Origin: Deroplatys truncata
Taxonomy: Eukaryota > Arthropoda > Insecta > Mantodea > Mantidae
DNA: 64,000 nt
NCBI GenBank assembly: GCA_030765065.1
Contig: CM060975.1
Location: forward strand, 160,924,993 to 160,988,992
Direction: 5' to 3'
A model generated the notes under the pieces. The model was not told the DNA's origin. It made no database searches and was given only the letters and a program-made list of their open reading frames with translations. The position numbers were made by a program, and so were the translations under genes. This document shows positions 35,101-45,109 of this stretch, one piece after another. Each line of letters opens with the position of its first letter. Positions within the stretch are counted from its first letter, which is position 1.

Positions 35101-35914
35101 GTATCACATCCCATTCTTGTCTCTCATTCACAGTACTACTCGACAGGGACCAAACATGAGTCAGTATCACATCCCATTCTTGTCTTTCATTCACAGTACT
35201 ACTCGACTGGGAGCCAACATGAGTCAGTATCACATCCCATTCTTGTCTTTCATTCACAGTACTACTCGACAGTGAACAAACATAATGAGTCAGTATCACA
35301 TCCCATTCTTGTCTTTCATTCACAGTACTACTCGACAGGGACCAAACTTGAGTCAGTATCATATCTCATTATTGTCTTTCATTCACAGTACTACTCGACA
35401 GTGAACAAACATAATGAGTCAGTATCACATCCCATTCTTGTCTTTCATTCACAGTACTACTCGACAGGGACCCAACATGAGTCAGTTTCACATCCCATTC
35501 TTGTCTTTCATTCACAGTACTACTCGACAGTGAACAAACATAATGAGTCAGTATCACATCCCATTCTTGTCTCTCATTCACAGTACTACTCGACAGTGAA
35601 CAAACATAATGAGTCAGTATCACATCCCATTCTTGTCTCTCATTCACAGTACTACTCGACAGGAACCAAACATGAGCCAGTATCACACCCCATTCTTGTC
35701 TCTCATTCACAGTACTACTCGACAGGAACCAAACATGAGCCAGTATCACACCCCATTCTTGTCTCTCATTCACAGTACTACTCGACAGGGACCAAGCATG
35801 TGTCACTATCACATTCCATCAATGTCTCACACACAGACTACTCGACAGTGACCAAGTATAAGTCAGTATCACATACCATCATTGTCTTTCACACACAGTA
35901 CTATTCGACAGTGA
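32108..35914. repeat. 63-bp satellite array, about 60 units
   Basis: Unit core: AGTACTACTCGACAGGGACC, AAACATGAGCCAGTATCAC, ATCCCATTCTTGTCTCTC, ATTCAC (63 bp, 21 codons). About 60 units stand head to tail, most of them very similar, with diverged units at both ends (32108-32290 and 35780-35914). Recurrent variants are GGGACC against GTGAAC, TCTCTC against TCTTTC, TACTAC against TACTAT, and CATCATTG in place of CATTCTTG. Distances between the CATCATTG units (33157, 34104, 34986) are 947 and 882 bp, that is 15 units plus 2 bp and exactly 14 units. This indicates amplification in blocks. Because 63 is divisible by three, long frames exist in several frames of both strands. I do not call a gene. 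Confidence 0.93.
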
Positions 35915-36111
35915 CGTCTGTCGGTAAAGTCATGTTTTCGTCCCTTTCTCTAACAACGTTTTTGTCGCTTGACAAAGGGACAAAGCCTCTTTGATCGTAT
36001 GAATTATTATGCGCTAATAAATGCATTAAATCAATCTGATTTGAACTAAATAACACGTTACTTAACACCGCTGCTTCCAATTTGGTATCCTACACAATAC
36101 TATGAATGTAC

Positions 36112-36330
36112 AGAGCGGGATGGCTCGGCCGGCAACATCTGTGGCCCGCATTCTGGAGGTCCCGGGTTCGATCCCCGACGACAGCTCGCTCTGACCCGTG
36201 AGTTTTTATCGGAGTTTTCCGGGTCGTCAGGCTGGAGTGATTTCTTTCAACCCCCGAATTTCCAGTCCCTCCATTTCTTTCATTGATCATTTCATCCTTC
36301 CGTCACCCCGTTTGGTCTATTTCAGTCTTT
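36112..36330 (+). mobile_element. SINE-B copy
   Basis: tRNA-like head: A-box-like GGGATGGCTCGGCCGG near 36118, and a strong B-box GGGTTCGATCCCC at 36164-36176. The body runs CGTGAGTTTTTATCGGAG, TTTTCCGGGTCGTCAGG and TCCCTCCATTTCTTTCATTG. Minus-strand counterpart at 28480. The tRNA-like part is a retroposon head and not a working tRNA gene, because no acceptor stem closes around it. Confidence 0.75.
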
Positions 36331-36429
36331 CGGTGCAGCGTGGCATGGAGAAAAGATTGTCTTTATGAATATCTCCGTCCCTTGGCCTTCGGGTGGTTCC
36401 CCATTGTGTGGGTAAATTGTGCTTCAAAG

Positions 36430-36930
36430 AGATATATTTACAGTTTTTGGCAATGCGTTTTCGTCTATCGCTTAAGTTCACCAGTTATACAAGACTGTAT
36501 AAAATTCACACCAGTTAAAGAGAGTCCATAAATTTTCCTTCCGAATGAATAGGATTTCACAGGTTATTCCCAGATAATTCAAGATAAAGATTTTATTTGT
36601 CAAGTAAATATACTTAATATGTGGTATTTTAATCAAATCGTTAGCCATTTTTTTAGAAAATAAAAAATTTGAAAAATGTTCCATGTAAAGAGTAATGTGT
36701 CGCATCTTTGGAGATACTGAAGTTAAATGCCAAGTTTGTTACTTATCCGACTTTTCGTTTTGGAGTTACGCTATTCACAGACCACACAAACACACGCGAA
36801 CATTTGTTTCTAAAAGTGTTTTTTTTTATTCAAGGTGCCTCAAATTATGTATTTCAGGTGAAATCTCGGTATCGAATTGTTAGTTGGAATCCAATACATT
36901 CACTAACTACTATGTACTTGGTAGAGTAAG
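36430..36930 (+). repeat. MSR repeat copy h
   Basis: Nearly full length. CAGTTTTTGGCAATGCGTTT, GTCTATCGCTTAAGTTCACC, GATTTCACAGGTTATTCCCA, CTTAATATGTGGTATTTTAA, GTGTCGCATCTTTGGAGATA, ATCCGACTTTTCGTTTTGG, a short CACACAAACACACGCG tract, then AGGTGCCTCAAATTATGTAT, AGGTGAAATCTCGGTATCG and CACTAACTACTATGTAC. An insertion or short duplication of about 45 bp occurs at 36487-36530. Three overlapping small frames here are chance ORFs. Confidence 0.8.
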
Positions 36931-36934
36931 TAAT

Positions 36935-39900
36935 AAAAATAATGCAAATTCAAGTTCTTTTTCTAAATTTCATATCTCTTTGAATAGGCCTGCATCCCGT
37001 AGAAAGTTTTGGAAGTGCGGTTTCCGAACGGATACAAAGAAAGCTTGCGATATTTTTGAAACCAAATTACTTGTATTGAAACCGGTATTTTCTTGCGTGT
37101 TTTAGTATGAAACTTTGTTTAATATTTAATATAAGAAGGTATAGTTTAATTGAATTAAAACATTTCGAGTTCAATTAATAATTTAGTAAGGTATCTGAAG
37201 AAGTATTTATAACAAATAACACAGGTTTGGAATATATCGACTATTGACTAAACGCTAAATGAAAATAAATGTAAAGAATGCTAATTATAAGTAGTGTAAA
37301 GTTTGCATTTGTAATTTTGAACTACAGAAAAATTCATTCTTAAGACTTTTAAATGTGTACTATTTTTCAAAAGAGACTTTGTTTAGGAGTAACGAAATAC
37401 TCTTGCATTAGCAAGCAAAATCCAAATGAAACTCAGCAGCCTAGTTACATTTTCGTTTTGTCCTGCATTTTAATACGTAGCTAATAGGATGCTGCAAAAT
37501 CCTCTCTATAGCCGGCCGTTATTCGTCTAATGAAGGAAGAAGCGAAACACAATGACCTATTCCACTTATCTCTATTGGGAGGGGGGAATTAAAATCTAAA
37601 TACGTCATTCTGGTACCTGGTTCCGTAAACCAGGACGTGTATTGCAAATGCCAATATTTATTCCGCTCTTTCAAAACAAGTTTTACATTCACAGTTGTAC
37701 AGAGATATAATTTGCCCCGTATCTCTTAACCATCATATGCACTAGTCTCCTCTCATTCGCTGCTGTGGTGGAATAGGTTGTTGTGCGATACAAACTAGTT
37801 CCTTATTTAACATGATCATTTGTCTTAATAGGTATATTCTAAGAGAATTATCAAATATACATTTTCATTACAGCGTGAATCAAATATATTACGTAACAGA
37901 GCTAATGCATCTGGAATGCATGTAGGTAATCTTATCATCAACAAATTGGTGGGAGTTTCCGTATATTTTATATATTTAATTGATGAAAATACAAATCCAA
38001 CATTAAATTTAGAAACCATTGGACATCTGTTTAAACCTGCCTCTCAGGATGATGAAAGCACGTGCATAATCATCACAGTGCTTTTATCGCTCTCATCGCC
38101 TGGCCTTGTATTGAATGTTTGTCATACATCTCCATTCAAAGGTGTGCATTAGCCAGTACGTGGAAAGGGGAAGGAGAGGGAGCGCGCATGTCAGCGCTGC
38201 AAGGTTATAAGAAGCAGAGTTGACATATTTACACGACGGTAGTACAGAAATGACAGTTGACTCTCGTCGTGTAAGCAATGGTTGAGAGAAACTCTCAAAC
38301 TCTAATTAGACCGACTATTACACTATAAACGGTACTATGAGAGCGCACTATCGCAAACTCTAATTAGAGAAACTACAAGTATTCAGCCGAGTTGCGATAC
38401 TAATTAAATGACTGAAGTTTAGAAATCCAAACCCTGCATTGAAAAAATTCTGATAAAGGATTAAGAAAAGAAAGAAATCAGGTTTTTCATTATTTTCATG
38501 AAAATAGGCTCCATATGGAGTTTTATAACATCTAAAGGTTCTCTCCGGAAGATTAACATAGCGAGGAGAGTTTAGAATTATAACATTTTATTGTATTTAT
38601 AGCTAAATCAGAGTGAGAGAGAGAGAGAGAGAGATCTGCAACGTTGACTTTGGGAGGGGTACGGCCAACTAAGGAATAATTAAGGAATTTCGGAAGCACA
38701 GTAAGACGATAGAGTGCAAAATCAGAGCAGCTGCTAAATATTGGATTTGAATGGTTCATGCAGACCAATCTCTAATTAGGGCAGTCTGCTATAGCTGAGA
38801 ACGGCAGAAAATTCGACATGGGCATCAAAATTAAAGAAACGTTTGGAAACCATTGGGATGAGCTACATTTGAATAGCGGGTCAGGGAAATAGGTGAAGTA
38901 TGCGGAGAAATACTAAGAACCGCCTTTGTGTGATTTTGTGATATTTAAAGGCAAGAAACAATTGCGCAATTCACAGAGTTTCGTTGGAAGTACAGCCTGG
39001 GCTAAAATCTGAATGTGGAACAATGCATCCAAAGAGATACCAAATTCATTAGACTCGCGTTGTTTAGACTTTAAAGTAGTGCATCGCGAACCTTTACCAC
39101 TTCGAATGGAGGGTTAGGGACTTTTTTGGACGCTACTGGCAGGCAGAGAAAACGTGGAGGGGATGCGTATTTCTACTTACGGTAAGACAGCTGAGAACTG
39201 AGAAGTCTGATACGTAGTAGGAAAGGGGGATGTAATCAAAGCTAAACATGCTTTATTTTTATGCTGTTTGTGTAATTTTTCGCTTGTTGTTAGGTGTTGT
39301 GTTTATTTATATTTCTTTACCGTTCTTTGCGTAATATAATAAGACATAACAATGCATTGTAATACGGTTTACCGTTGTTTTGCGAGTTGTTTGTGCAATA
39401 TTGAATATTCATTTTTCGTGCAATGGTGTTTTCTTGTAGCGGCTTTTTTCTTCTTCTTTTTTCCTGTTTTTTGTCATTTTTATCTTGCTTTATTATTCTG
39501 CATGTTATGAAAGCATACGGTGTGTTGGACCCCTGCGATTTATAGAGATCAACGCATACGTTTCCATATACATACATGTAAATAGATACACTTATTCATT
39601 ATAAATATCTCTCTCTTGTGTCATGCTTGTTAATCATTTTACATTTAAGGTCCCTTTTTCTTGTTGTTGAGAATTGCAATTTAGTAAGCGAAAAGCTTTT
39701 AACGTAATTTGAATGTTAAAAATGATTTTGAATTGTTCGTAATTATGTGATTAATAAACTGAGCCGTAGGTTATACAAAATGGAAAGCTAACATAAACAG
39801 GCAAAACGTTTCTTTTAGCTGTTTACTAAAAAGGTGTTTACATGTATAAATAAAACATTTTGATTGGCCCATTGGAGAAGTTTTACCACTCCCATGTTTA

Positions 39901-40520
39901 ATTATTTTCTGGTAATAATTGTTCTTCTGATTTTCTAATTAGTCTAATGCATCTGTCCTTTTTGTTCCGAACAGTGAGTTGAGCCACTAATTTACTGCCA
40001 AGGAGAGTCAACAGGTATACCTAGATATATACTGACATCAAACTATAGCTGTCCCCCATCCCTCCCCAATATGTCATGTACCTTTTTTCAGATAATTGAT
40101 TCAATTATTTTTTTACATTTGTTGAGTGCAACGTTCTTCCATATCAACCGGTTCATTTAACATAAGGCCTAACGAATGATACTCAAGGTTTGCTGATCTG
40201 TGCTGGCACTTTGCACCACTTCACATACACTGCGAGCCGTTAAAACGGACATCATCGCCGAGACCAATAAAAGTGTAGGTGCCGTTCCAATTGACCTACA
40301 TTGCTTCGTAATGGCTTTTCGCTCGTTTTTCTCTTAGCCTCTTTGCACCACCACTGGCGTATTTCTGCACATTTCTAGATCTAAACATGTTATGAGTCTG
40401 GGTAAAATGTGACAGAAATGTAATGCTTAAGAGGTTTTGTGACATACTTTACTGAAAGCTATATGCCACACCTATTGCGGAAAAAATAGTAGTTTTACAA
40501 TGTTAAACGAATGTTGAAGA
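36935..40520. other. No recognisable gene
   Basis: About 3.6 kb without identifiable domains. It includes a (GA)n tract at 38613-38632 and three copies of CTCTAATTAG (about 38299, 38352, 38769). The frames at 37916-38152 and 39317-39577 have no recognised motif. Confidence 0.4.
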
Positions 40521-40574
40521 TTAAAAAAAAAAAAAAAAGACTTCCCTAGGTATAAGAATTTAAAGGTGACTATC

Positions 40575-41290
40575 TTTTTTTTTTTTTTTTTTTTTTTGAA
40601 AGTTTATAGTTCCTTTAACATGTCATATCGCGACTTTACAACTTTTTATAAAATAAATATTTAACAATAAAACATTGAGGTTATTTAACCTACTGGCAGT
40701 CTTAAACCATTACAATGAACCAGTATATAAAATTATGACACTATAACTACTCAAATTGACTGAACATTATATATTTTATATAAATTTATGCTTTTAAAAA
40801 ATTCAACTATCTTAGGGTACATCCAACAGTTGAGTGCTGTTTGTAAATCATTGGGTATCTTGTAGTGTTGTCTCCATTGATCGTATTGTGGACATCCCAC
40901 GATTATGTGTTTCGTCGTTAACAGTATGTTACACTGGTGGCAGATGGGTGGTTGGTCCTTTGAAAGAAGATAGCTATATATGATCTTTATATGGCCCATT
41001 CTCAGTCGGGATATTAAAACCTGATCTTGTCTGGAAAGAGAATTACTGGGAGGATGTGTCGAAAAACTCGATATTATATTACGGAGTTTGCTTCTTGTGG
41101 AGTCAACCATCCTGTCTTCCACTGTTGGTAGAACTTCTTTTTAATGGTTGAGATAACATCATGGGCTGGTGTAGTGATAGTTGGATCACTTAGTGGATGT
41201 TTAGTGGCTTCTTTTGCTGCTTGATTGGTCAATTCGATGCCTTGTATTCCAATGTGAATGGCTGTTTAATTACTTTCATTTATAATCTGT
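40575..41290 (-). mobile_element. 5'-truncated LINE 3' end with poly(A) tail
   Basis: The minus-strand element ends in a 23-base A run (T run at 40575-40597). About 150 bp of 3' UTR lies upstream of the stop at 40751, preceded by RNase H-like coding sequence to about 41280. Upstream LINE sequence is missing, as in a typical 5' truncation during target-primed reverse transcription. I could not find a convincing target-site duplication. Only 36 bp to the left, a 16-base A run on the plus strand (40523-40538) faces this tail. Confidence 0.75.
40751..41280 (-). pseudogene. LINE RNase H-like / C-terminal domain
   Basis: On the minus strand, before the open frame, the translation reads AIHIGIQGIELTNQAAKEAT, the end of an RNase H domain (compare the usual H-x-G-I-x-G-N-E-x-A-D-x-A-A-K-x-A). 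Then comes the 123-codon frame with FYQQWKTGW-like lead-in, SLSRQDQVLISRLRMGHIK, a CCHC-like cluster CHQC..LLTTKHIIVGCPQY, and a C-terminal KIVEFFKSINLYKI. This is the typical end of I/Jockey-group polyproteins. The usual N and D of the GNEKAD motif are replaced (G-I-E-L-T), so activity is unlikely. Upstream reverse transcriptase is absent. Confidence 0.8.
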
Positions 41291-41294
41291 GTTC

Positions 41295-42495
41295 TTTATG
41301 AACTTACTATACAATGGTCTAGAAAATTTATGTAGTGAATCTTCTCCTTTACCCTTTAAAATTGTAATTTGAGAAGTTCCTGTGATGTTCCTAATAATGA
41401 AAAAAATACCCTAATACTCTCGTAAACGGGTATGAATATGACGATCTTTCAAATTCTGGAAATGTTGTCTAGTTTGCAGGTAACTTTCAACAGTGACAGA
41501 ATTATTGGAATGGTTGAATAATTTAAGATAATTACAGTAGGTGAAATCTTAAATTGCTGTACCTTCCCTTTGGTCCCGTAGTGATTAATAACATAAGGGC
41601 TCCACGGTTTTCACCTATTAGGCACAGTAACCTCTGACTTAAGTACAAACTGCTGAATCTGAGGAGCAACCAGTTTAAACATTTTGGAAATGGCGCATAG
41701 TCTGACGGTCGAGAAAAATAATCTTCTCGGTTGTTGATTATAAATATGAATCTAGTAATGTTTTATGTTTCATAGATATAATTTTCTCTCTGTATACTTA
41801 TTCATCACACACTGTATGTAATGAATTTTATTCTAACATGCAGAGGAAGTACAGCAAAACTTTCTTGCTTAAGCTCTATTAAAATGTTTTGGCATCCAGA
41901 AATTTCACTACATTCAGAAACTTCTGTGTTTATAGAATATAGAATAGAAGTTATTCAAATGTTTAATGCTAAACCCTGCACGCGTCTGTGATAGTTCAAT
42001 AACATTTAAATTAAATAAATACCACACAGATACCATATCTTATAATCACAATCCTATTATCTTTTGTTTTCCTATAGCTCCTGTTTTCTTAGTTGCTAAA
42101 TCGTAATCATCTATATACATCTATACATTGCTTGGAATTAAATATCCGCCGCTTTTATCATATTTTTACCTAAATTTTCTCTGCAGTAACACCTATCTTG
42201 TACTCCATGGCATTCTCAACAAAAAATAAAGCTACCTTCGCATGTATGTTCTTTAACGACTACAACATTTTTATAAGCTTGTATGCAGGTCATGTAAATT
42301 ATTTGCTTTTTAGACATTTAGAGATTAAAATCATAAGCTGCCTTATAGACTTTGTCCTTAGGGGAGAGCAGTGCTTTTGAACGCGGAAAGAATTTTCAAA
42401 ATCGGTTGACTGGTTTTCGAAGCTGCCACGAGCGTGCGCACACACATTCTTGATGATATAACAGGGTGGGAGTGGCGTAGAGTCTAACTTTAAAT
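41295..42495. other. No recognisable gene
   Basis: AT-rich non-coding sequence between the two minus-strand retroposon insertions. Confidence 0.4.
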
Positions 42496-42497
42496 TA

Positions 42498-42507
42498 CGA
42501 ATATGGT
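42498..42507. repeat. Target-site duplication, left copy
   Basis: CGAATATGGT directly abuts the T run of the retroposon and matches 43979-43988 base for base. The last T is ambiguous because it could belong to the tail. Confidence 0.85.
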
Positions 42508-43978
42508 TTTTTTTTTGTTTTTTGTTTTTTTTTCGAGTGGAGGAGAAAATGATTTAATCACTTACCCCAGCCCCGATGGGAGTCGGGACTGAGAGTGTGG
42601 GAATCTCCAATAGTCGGCATACCCACTAAAAACTCCTCCACCGGATGGAAAAGGAAGAAGGTAAAAGTGGAATGGCGTGGCTTTTTGCGGTCCCGCATAG
42701 CACCCGCGTTAGTACGTGAAAGATGGATGTCTCCGCCCTATGGGCTGGAGCGGGATAGGTGGTTACTAGGTTGCAGCCATGAAACCTGACTGCAACCCTA
42801 GTGGAAAAATGGCGTGGGTTTAAGGAAGTGAATAGAAGTTAGGATCTAGGATGGTGCTGACGTTGATGTTCCTGTTGCTGATTGAACTCCCTGCATTGCT
42901 GCAAGAAGCTCGCGACTCTGGCCGGGTCTGGCTTCGGCCGGTGACCGAGCGATGAAACCCGGATGGCTTCTGTGATGGCTGTGAGTCTGGAAGATGTGCT
43001 GTCGAACTGCCCAGCCAGGAAAACCTGTTGGGCAGCTGATGAGTCTTGAAGTTCCCGGATGAGTTCCTCCAGGGCTGTCAGCTTCGTCGTCATGTTCAGG
43101 AACTCCGCGTGGAGATCCTGAACGGCGTCGCGTAGGCCCTGGACTTCCTCGTTGAACTGCGAGGGTGATGGTGCTGGTATCGGCGTTGATACTGGTGCTG
43201 GAGTAGGTGGCTGTGGAGATGTCACTGTCAGCGGCGTAGGAGCTGGTGGCGTCGGCGATGCCTTCCTGCGAGGATGCAGGGGGCAGAGCGCCTGGCCGGT
43301 GAAGTGGGATGACCCTCCACAGGTCGCACAGTAGCGGCGTCGGCGGCGTAGGTCGTGCTGGGTGCACGATGCGGTGATGCAGGCTGCTCCACAGTAGTGG
43401 CACCTGGGTTGTGCTGAGCAGGTCGTCTCATTGTGCCCGTAGGCACAGCAGCGTCTGCAGGGAGCCTGGCGTTCTACTCGGCTGGCCTCGATGCGTAAGC
43501 ACCGCCCTAACAAGGGCAGGCCCGCCCTCAAGGCAGCCTCGTAGTCGGCAGGATCTGCAAACTCCAACCTGACGAGCGATGTGGGTCCCTGAGCTCCGTG
43601 AATCCTGGTGGCCTTCAAGGCTGAAGGCCACTGCTGGTGGGCTGCGGTGACGAGGAACCTGGCTGGCAGGTCCCTCGGGACTCCACGAACGACGGCGCTG
43701 TACCTCCCATGAGGCACAGGCTGGATCTGCGGTGGCTGGGAAGTGCCCAGAATCGGCAGCGTGGATGCCGGTGAGTGAGGCGGCGATTGCCGAGGCAATC
43801 GCGGCGAAGCAGCGCTGGCTGGCGGCGAAGCGGCGGTTGCGGCATAGGTTGCCCTAGGCTGCGGTGGCTGCGGCGAAATCTCCTCGGCGGGTGCCGGAGG
43901 AGATGAAGAGGTTCCTGCCTGAGCAGGAGCGGCGGCAGAGCGACCCTTCCTCCTCGCCATCTCGGAGCTGTGTGTGTG
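42508..43978 (-). mobile_element. ORF1-only, HAL1-like non-LTR retroposon
   Basis: A 1.47-kb minus-strand insertion flanked by CGAATATGGT on both sides. Reading on the minus strand: an 18-nt leader ending CAGCTCCGAG, the ATG at 43960, an uninterrupted 373-codon ORF1, about 300 bp of 3' UTR (with GTGGGTATGCCGACTATTGG and CTCCCATCGGGGCTGGGG), then an A-rich tail broken by single C residues (T tract 42507-42533). No reverse transcriptase or endonuclease sequence lies between ORF1 and the tail. Both element ends and the duplication are intact, so the lack of ORF2 is a property of the inserted copy and not later loss. The short leader may mean a slight 5' truncation. The element is far more GC-rich than its surroundings. 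Confidence 0.85.
42839..43960 (-). CDS. Non-LTR retrotransposon ORF1 (gag-like nucleic-acid-binding protein)
   Basis: An intact frame of 373 codons. Residues 1-85 are rich in Pro, Ala and Ser with a basic start (MARRKGR). Residues about 87-162 form an RRM-like fold region (RYSAVVRGVPRDLP, then SLVRLEFADPADYEAALRAG). Next are cysteine clusters: CCHC knuckle C168-x2-C171-x4-H176-x4-C181, a second cluster from C187/C190, and C211-x2-C214-x4-H219-x6-C226. Residues 235-265 are a Pro/Thr linker, and 268-335 a heptad-like, probably coiled-coil, segment (EEVQGLRDAVQDLHAEF, LTALEELIREL). Such proteins coat the element RNA in the cytoplasm. Start choice: the first ATG of the frame, 18 nt from the insertion end. 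The overlapping frames on both strands are shadows of this GC-rich gene. It lacks an ORF2 partner and would depend on a reverse transcriptase supplied elsewhere. Expression is unknown. Confidence 0.85.
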   Translation of the reverse strand: MARRKGRSAAAPAQAGTSSSPPAPAEEISPQPPQPRATYAATAASPPASAASPRLPRQSPPHSPASTLPILGTSQPPQIQPVPHGRYSAVVRGVPRDLPARFLVTAAHQQWPSALKATRIHGAQGPTSLVRLEFADPADYEAALRAGLPLLGRCLRIEASRVERQAPCRRCCAYGHNETTCSAQPRCHYCGAACITASCTQHDLRRRRRYCATCGGSSHFTGQALCPLHPRRKASPTPPAPTPLTVTSPQPPTPAPVSTPIPAPSPSQFNEEVQGLRDAVQDLHAEFLNMTTKLTALEELIRELQDSSAAQQVFLAGQFDSTSSRLTAITEAIRVSSLGHRPKPDPARVASFLQQCREFNQQQEHQRQHHPRS

Positions 43979-43988
43979 CGAATATGGT
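43979..43988. repeat. Target-site duplication, right copy
   Basis: CGAATATGGT at the 5' side of the ORF1-only retroposon, identical to 42498-42507. Confidence 0.85.
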
Positions 43989-44119
43989 ATGGACAGAGTC
44001 TATATAAAACCTTTGATACATCTTCAAGCATTTCGCCGAAAATATCTGTATTTGGCAACAGAGGTATTTTGGTGGTTTCCCTCAGCCGTCAAGGTGAATA
44101 TCGGATTGGATATTTAATT

Positions 44120-44475
44120 ACCGGATTGGACGGCACCCTAATGCCATCTGCACGGTACGAAGCAGAAGATCCAGTTGCTATGCGCTGAGGTCTCTGTGGA
44201 CACAACGAAGCAAAATGTGGTTACAGAGATGAGATCTAGAAGGCTAACTGTGAAAACAGGTAGACTGGACGGCACCCTAATACCATCTGCACGGCACGAT
44301 GCAGAAGACCCAGTTGCTATGCGCTGAGGTCTCCGTGGACACATGACGAAGCAAGATGATATGTTTACAGGGATGAGACCTAAAAGGCTAACTGTCCGCC
44401 ACATATCGATCCACGAGTTATCTACTAACAGATCCGTCGCGATATGACCATGTAGTTAAAGCGACGTAAAACAAA
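44120..44475 (+). repeat. SINE-like repeat, tandem dimer; partner at 28084-28370
   Basis: Two tandem units of about 141 bp begin with GGATTGGACGGCACCCTAAT (44122) and GACTGGACGGCACCCTAATA (44263). Both contain CCATCTGCACGG, CAGTTGCTATGCGCTGAGGT and GTGGACACA. The second runs on into GGCTAACTGTCCGCCACATA and ends GTTAAAGCGACGTAAAACAA. The 54898 region (TTAAAGCGACAATAAATAA) carries a similar terminus. The class is undetermined, and the dimeric build and A-rich end suggest a retroposon. Confidence 0.7.
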
Positions 44476-44479
44476 GGAT

Positions 44480-45105
44480 TAAACAACAACGCTACCGAAA
44501 CCGTGGCGCATTGCATGCCCTAAAAAGCCAGCTGGTGTATGAAATGTTTATATTTTAAACGCATCACCTTTCCCATTTCTGCCATTTTAGATGTGTTATA
44601 AATGCTCCTGCGATAGGATAGCTTGTCCAAAAATACAGTGAATGATAGGCAAATTAGTATTTGAGAATGCTCGCGAAGATGCAGTGTGATAAGTGATCTA
44701 TTGGAAGTAACTATTACAATCGGCAATATAACATATAGCTACTGTAACATATTTTGTTTTTGTTTTTATTCTTTACAATTCAATATGCCTTAAAATAACT
44801 CAGGGTTCGCAGAGGCGATATGAATGCATGAATAAGTCCGTAGCCAATAGAGTTGAGAGTAATTCGAAATATTTTATCCTTCCACAGCAAGGGAAAATCT
44901 CAGAAAGAGGCTTAACTCAAGAAGCTCCCCCTGATAGAGATTTGAAATCGCAAACTCTGGATTCAGCAACCACTCATACCATCCCCACACTTCGGAAGAC
45001 TGAATTCAGCAACCAGTCATGGAAGTGGGCCGTGGGATAAATTGAGTTCACAGGAAAGTTCAAGCAGTTTAGAAATGAGGTGTGACAGCGATTGCCACGT
45101 CATTC
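44480..45105. other. No recognisable gene
   Basis: Non-coding. The 70-codon frame at 44828 shows no known motif. Confidence 0.4.
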
Positions 45106-45109
45106 GGTG

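Noticed and set aside
32244-35994. Open frames of 295, 235 and 492 codons with a 21-residue repeat in the satellite
   Set aside because: The period is divisible by three, so any stop-free unit gives long frames on both strands. Frames switch at indels of one or two bases, and no signal peptide or unique flanking domain is present. A coding role is not excluded, but the sequence gives no positive support.
37916-38152. 78-codon frame as an exon
   Set aside because: No homology recognised. It opens and closes without convincing splice signals.
42846-43446. Additional frames overlapping the ORF1 gene on both strands
   Set aside because: They are GC-rich shadow frames of the ORF1 at 42839-43960 without independent motifs.
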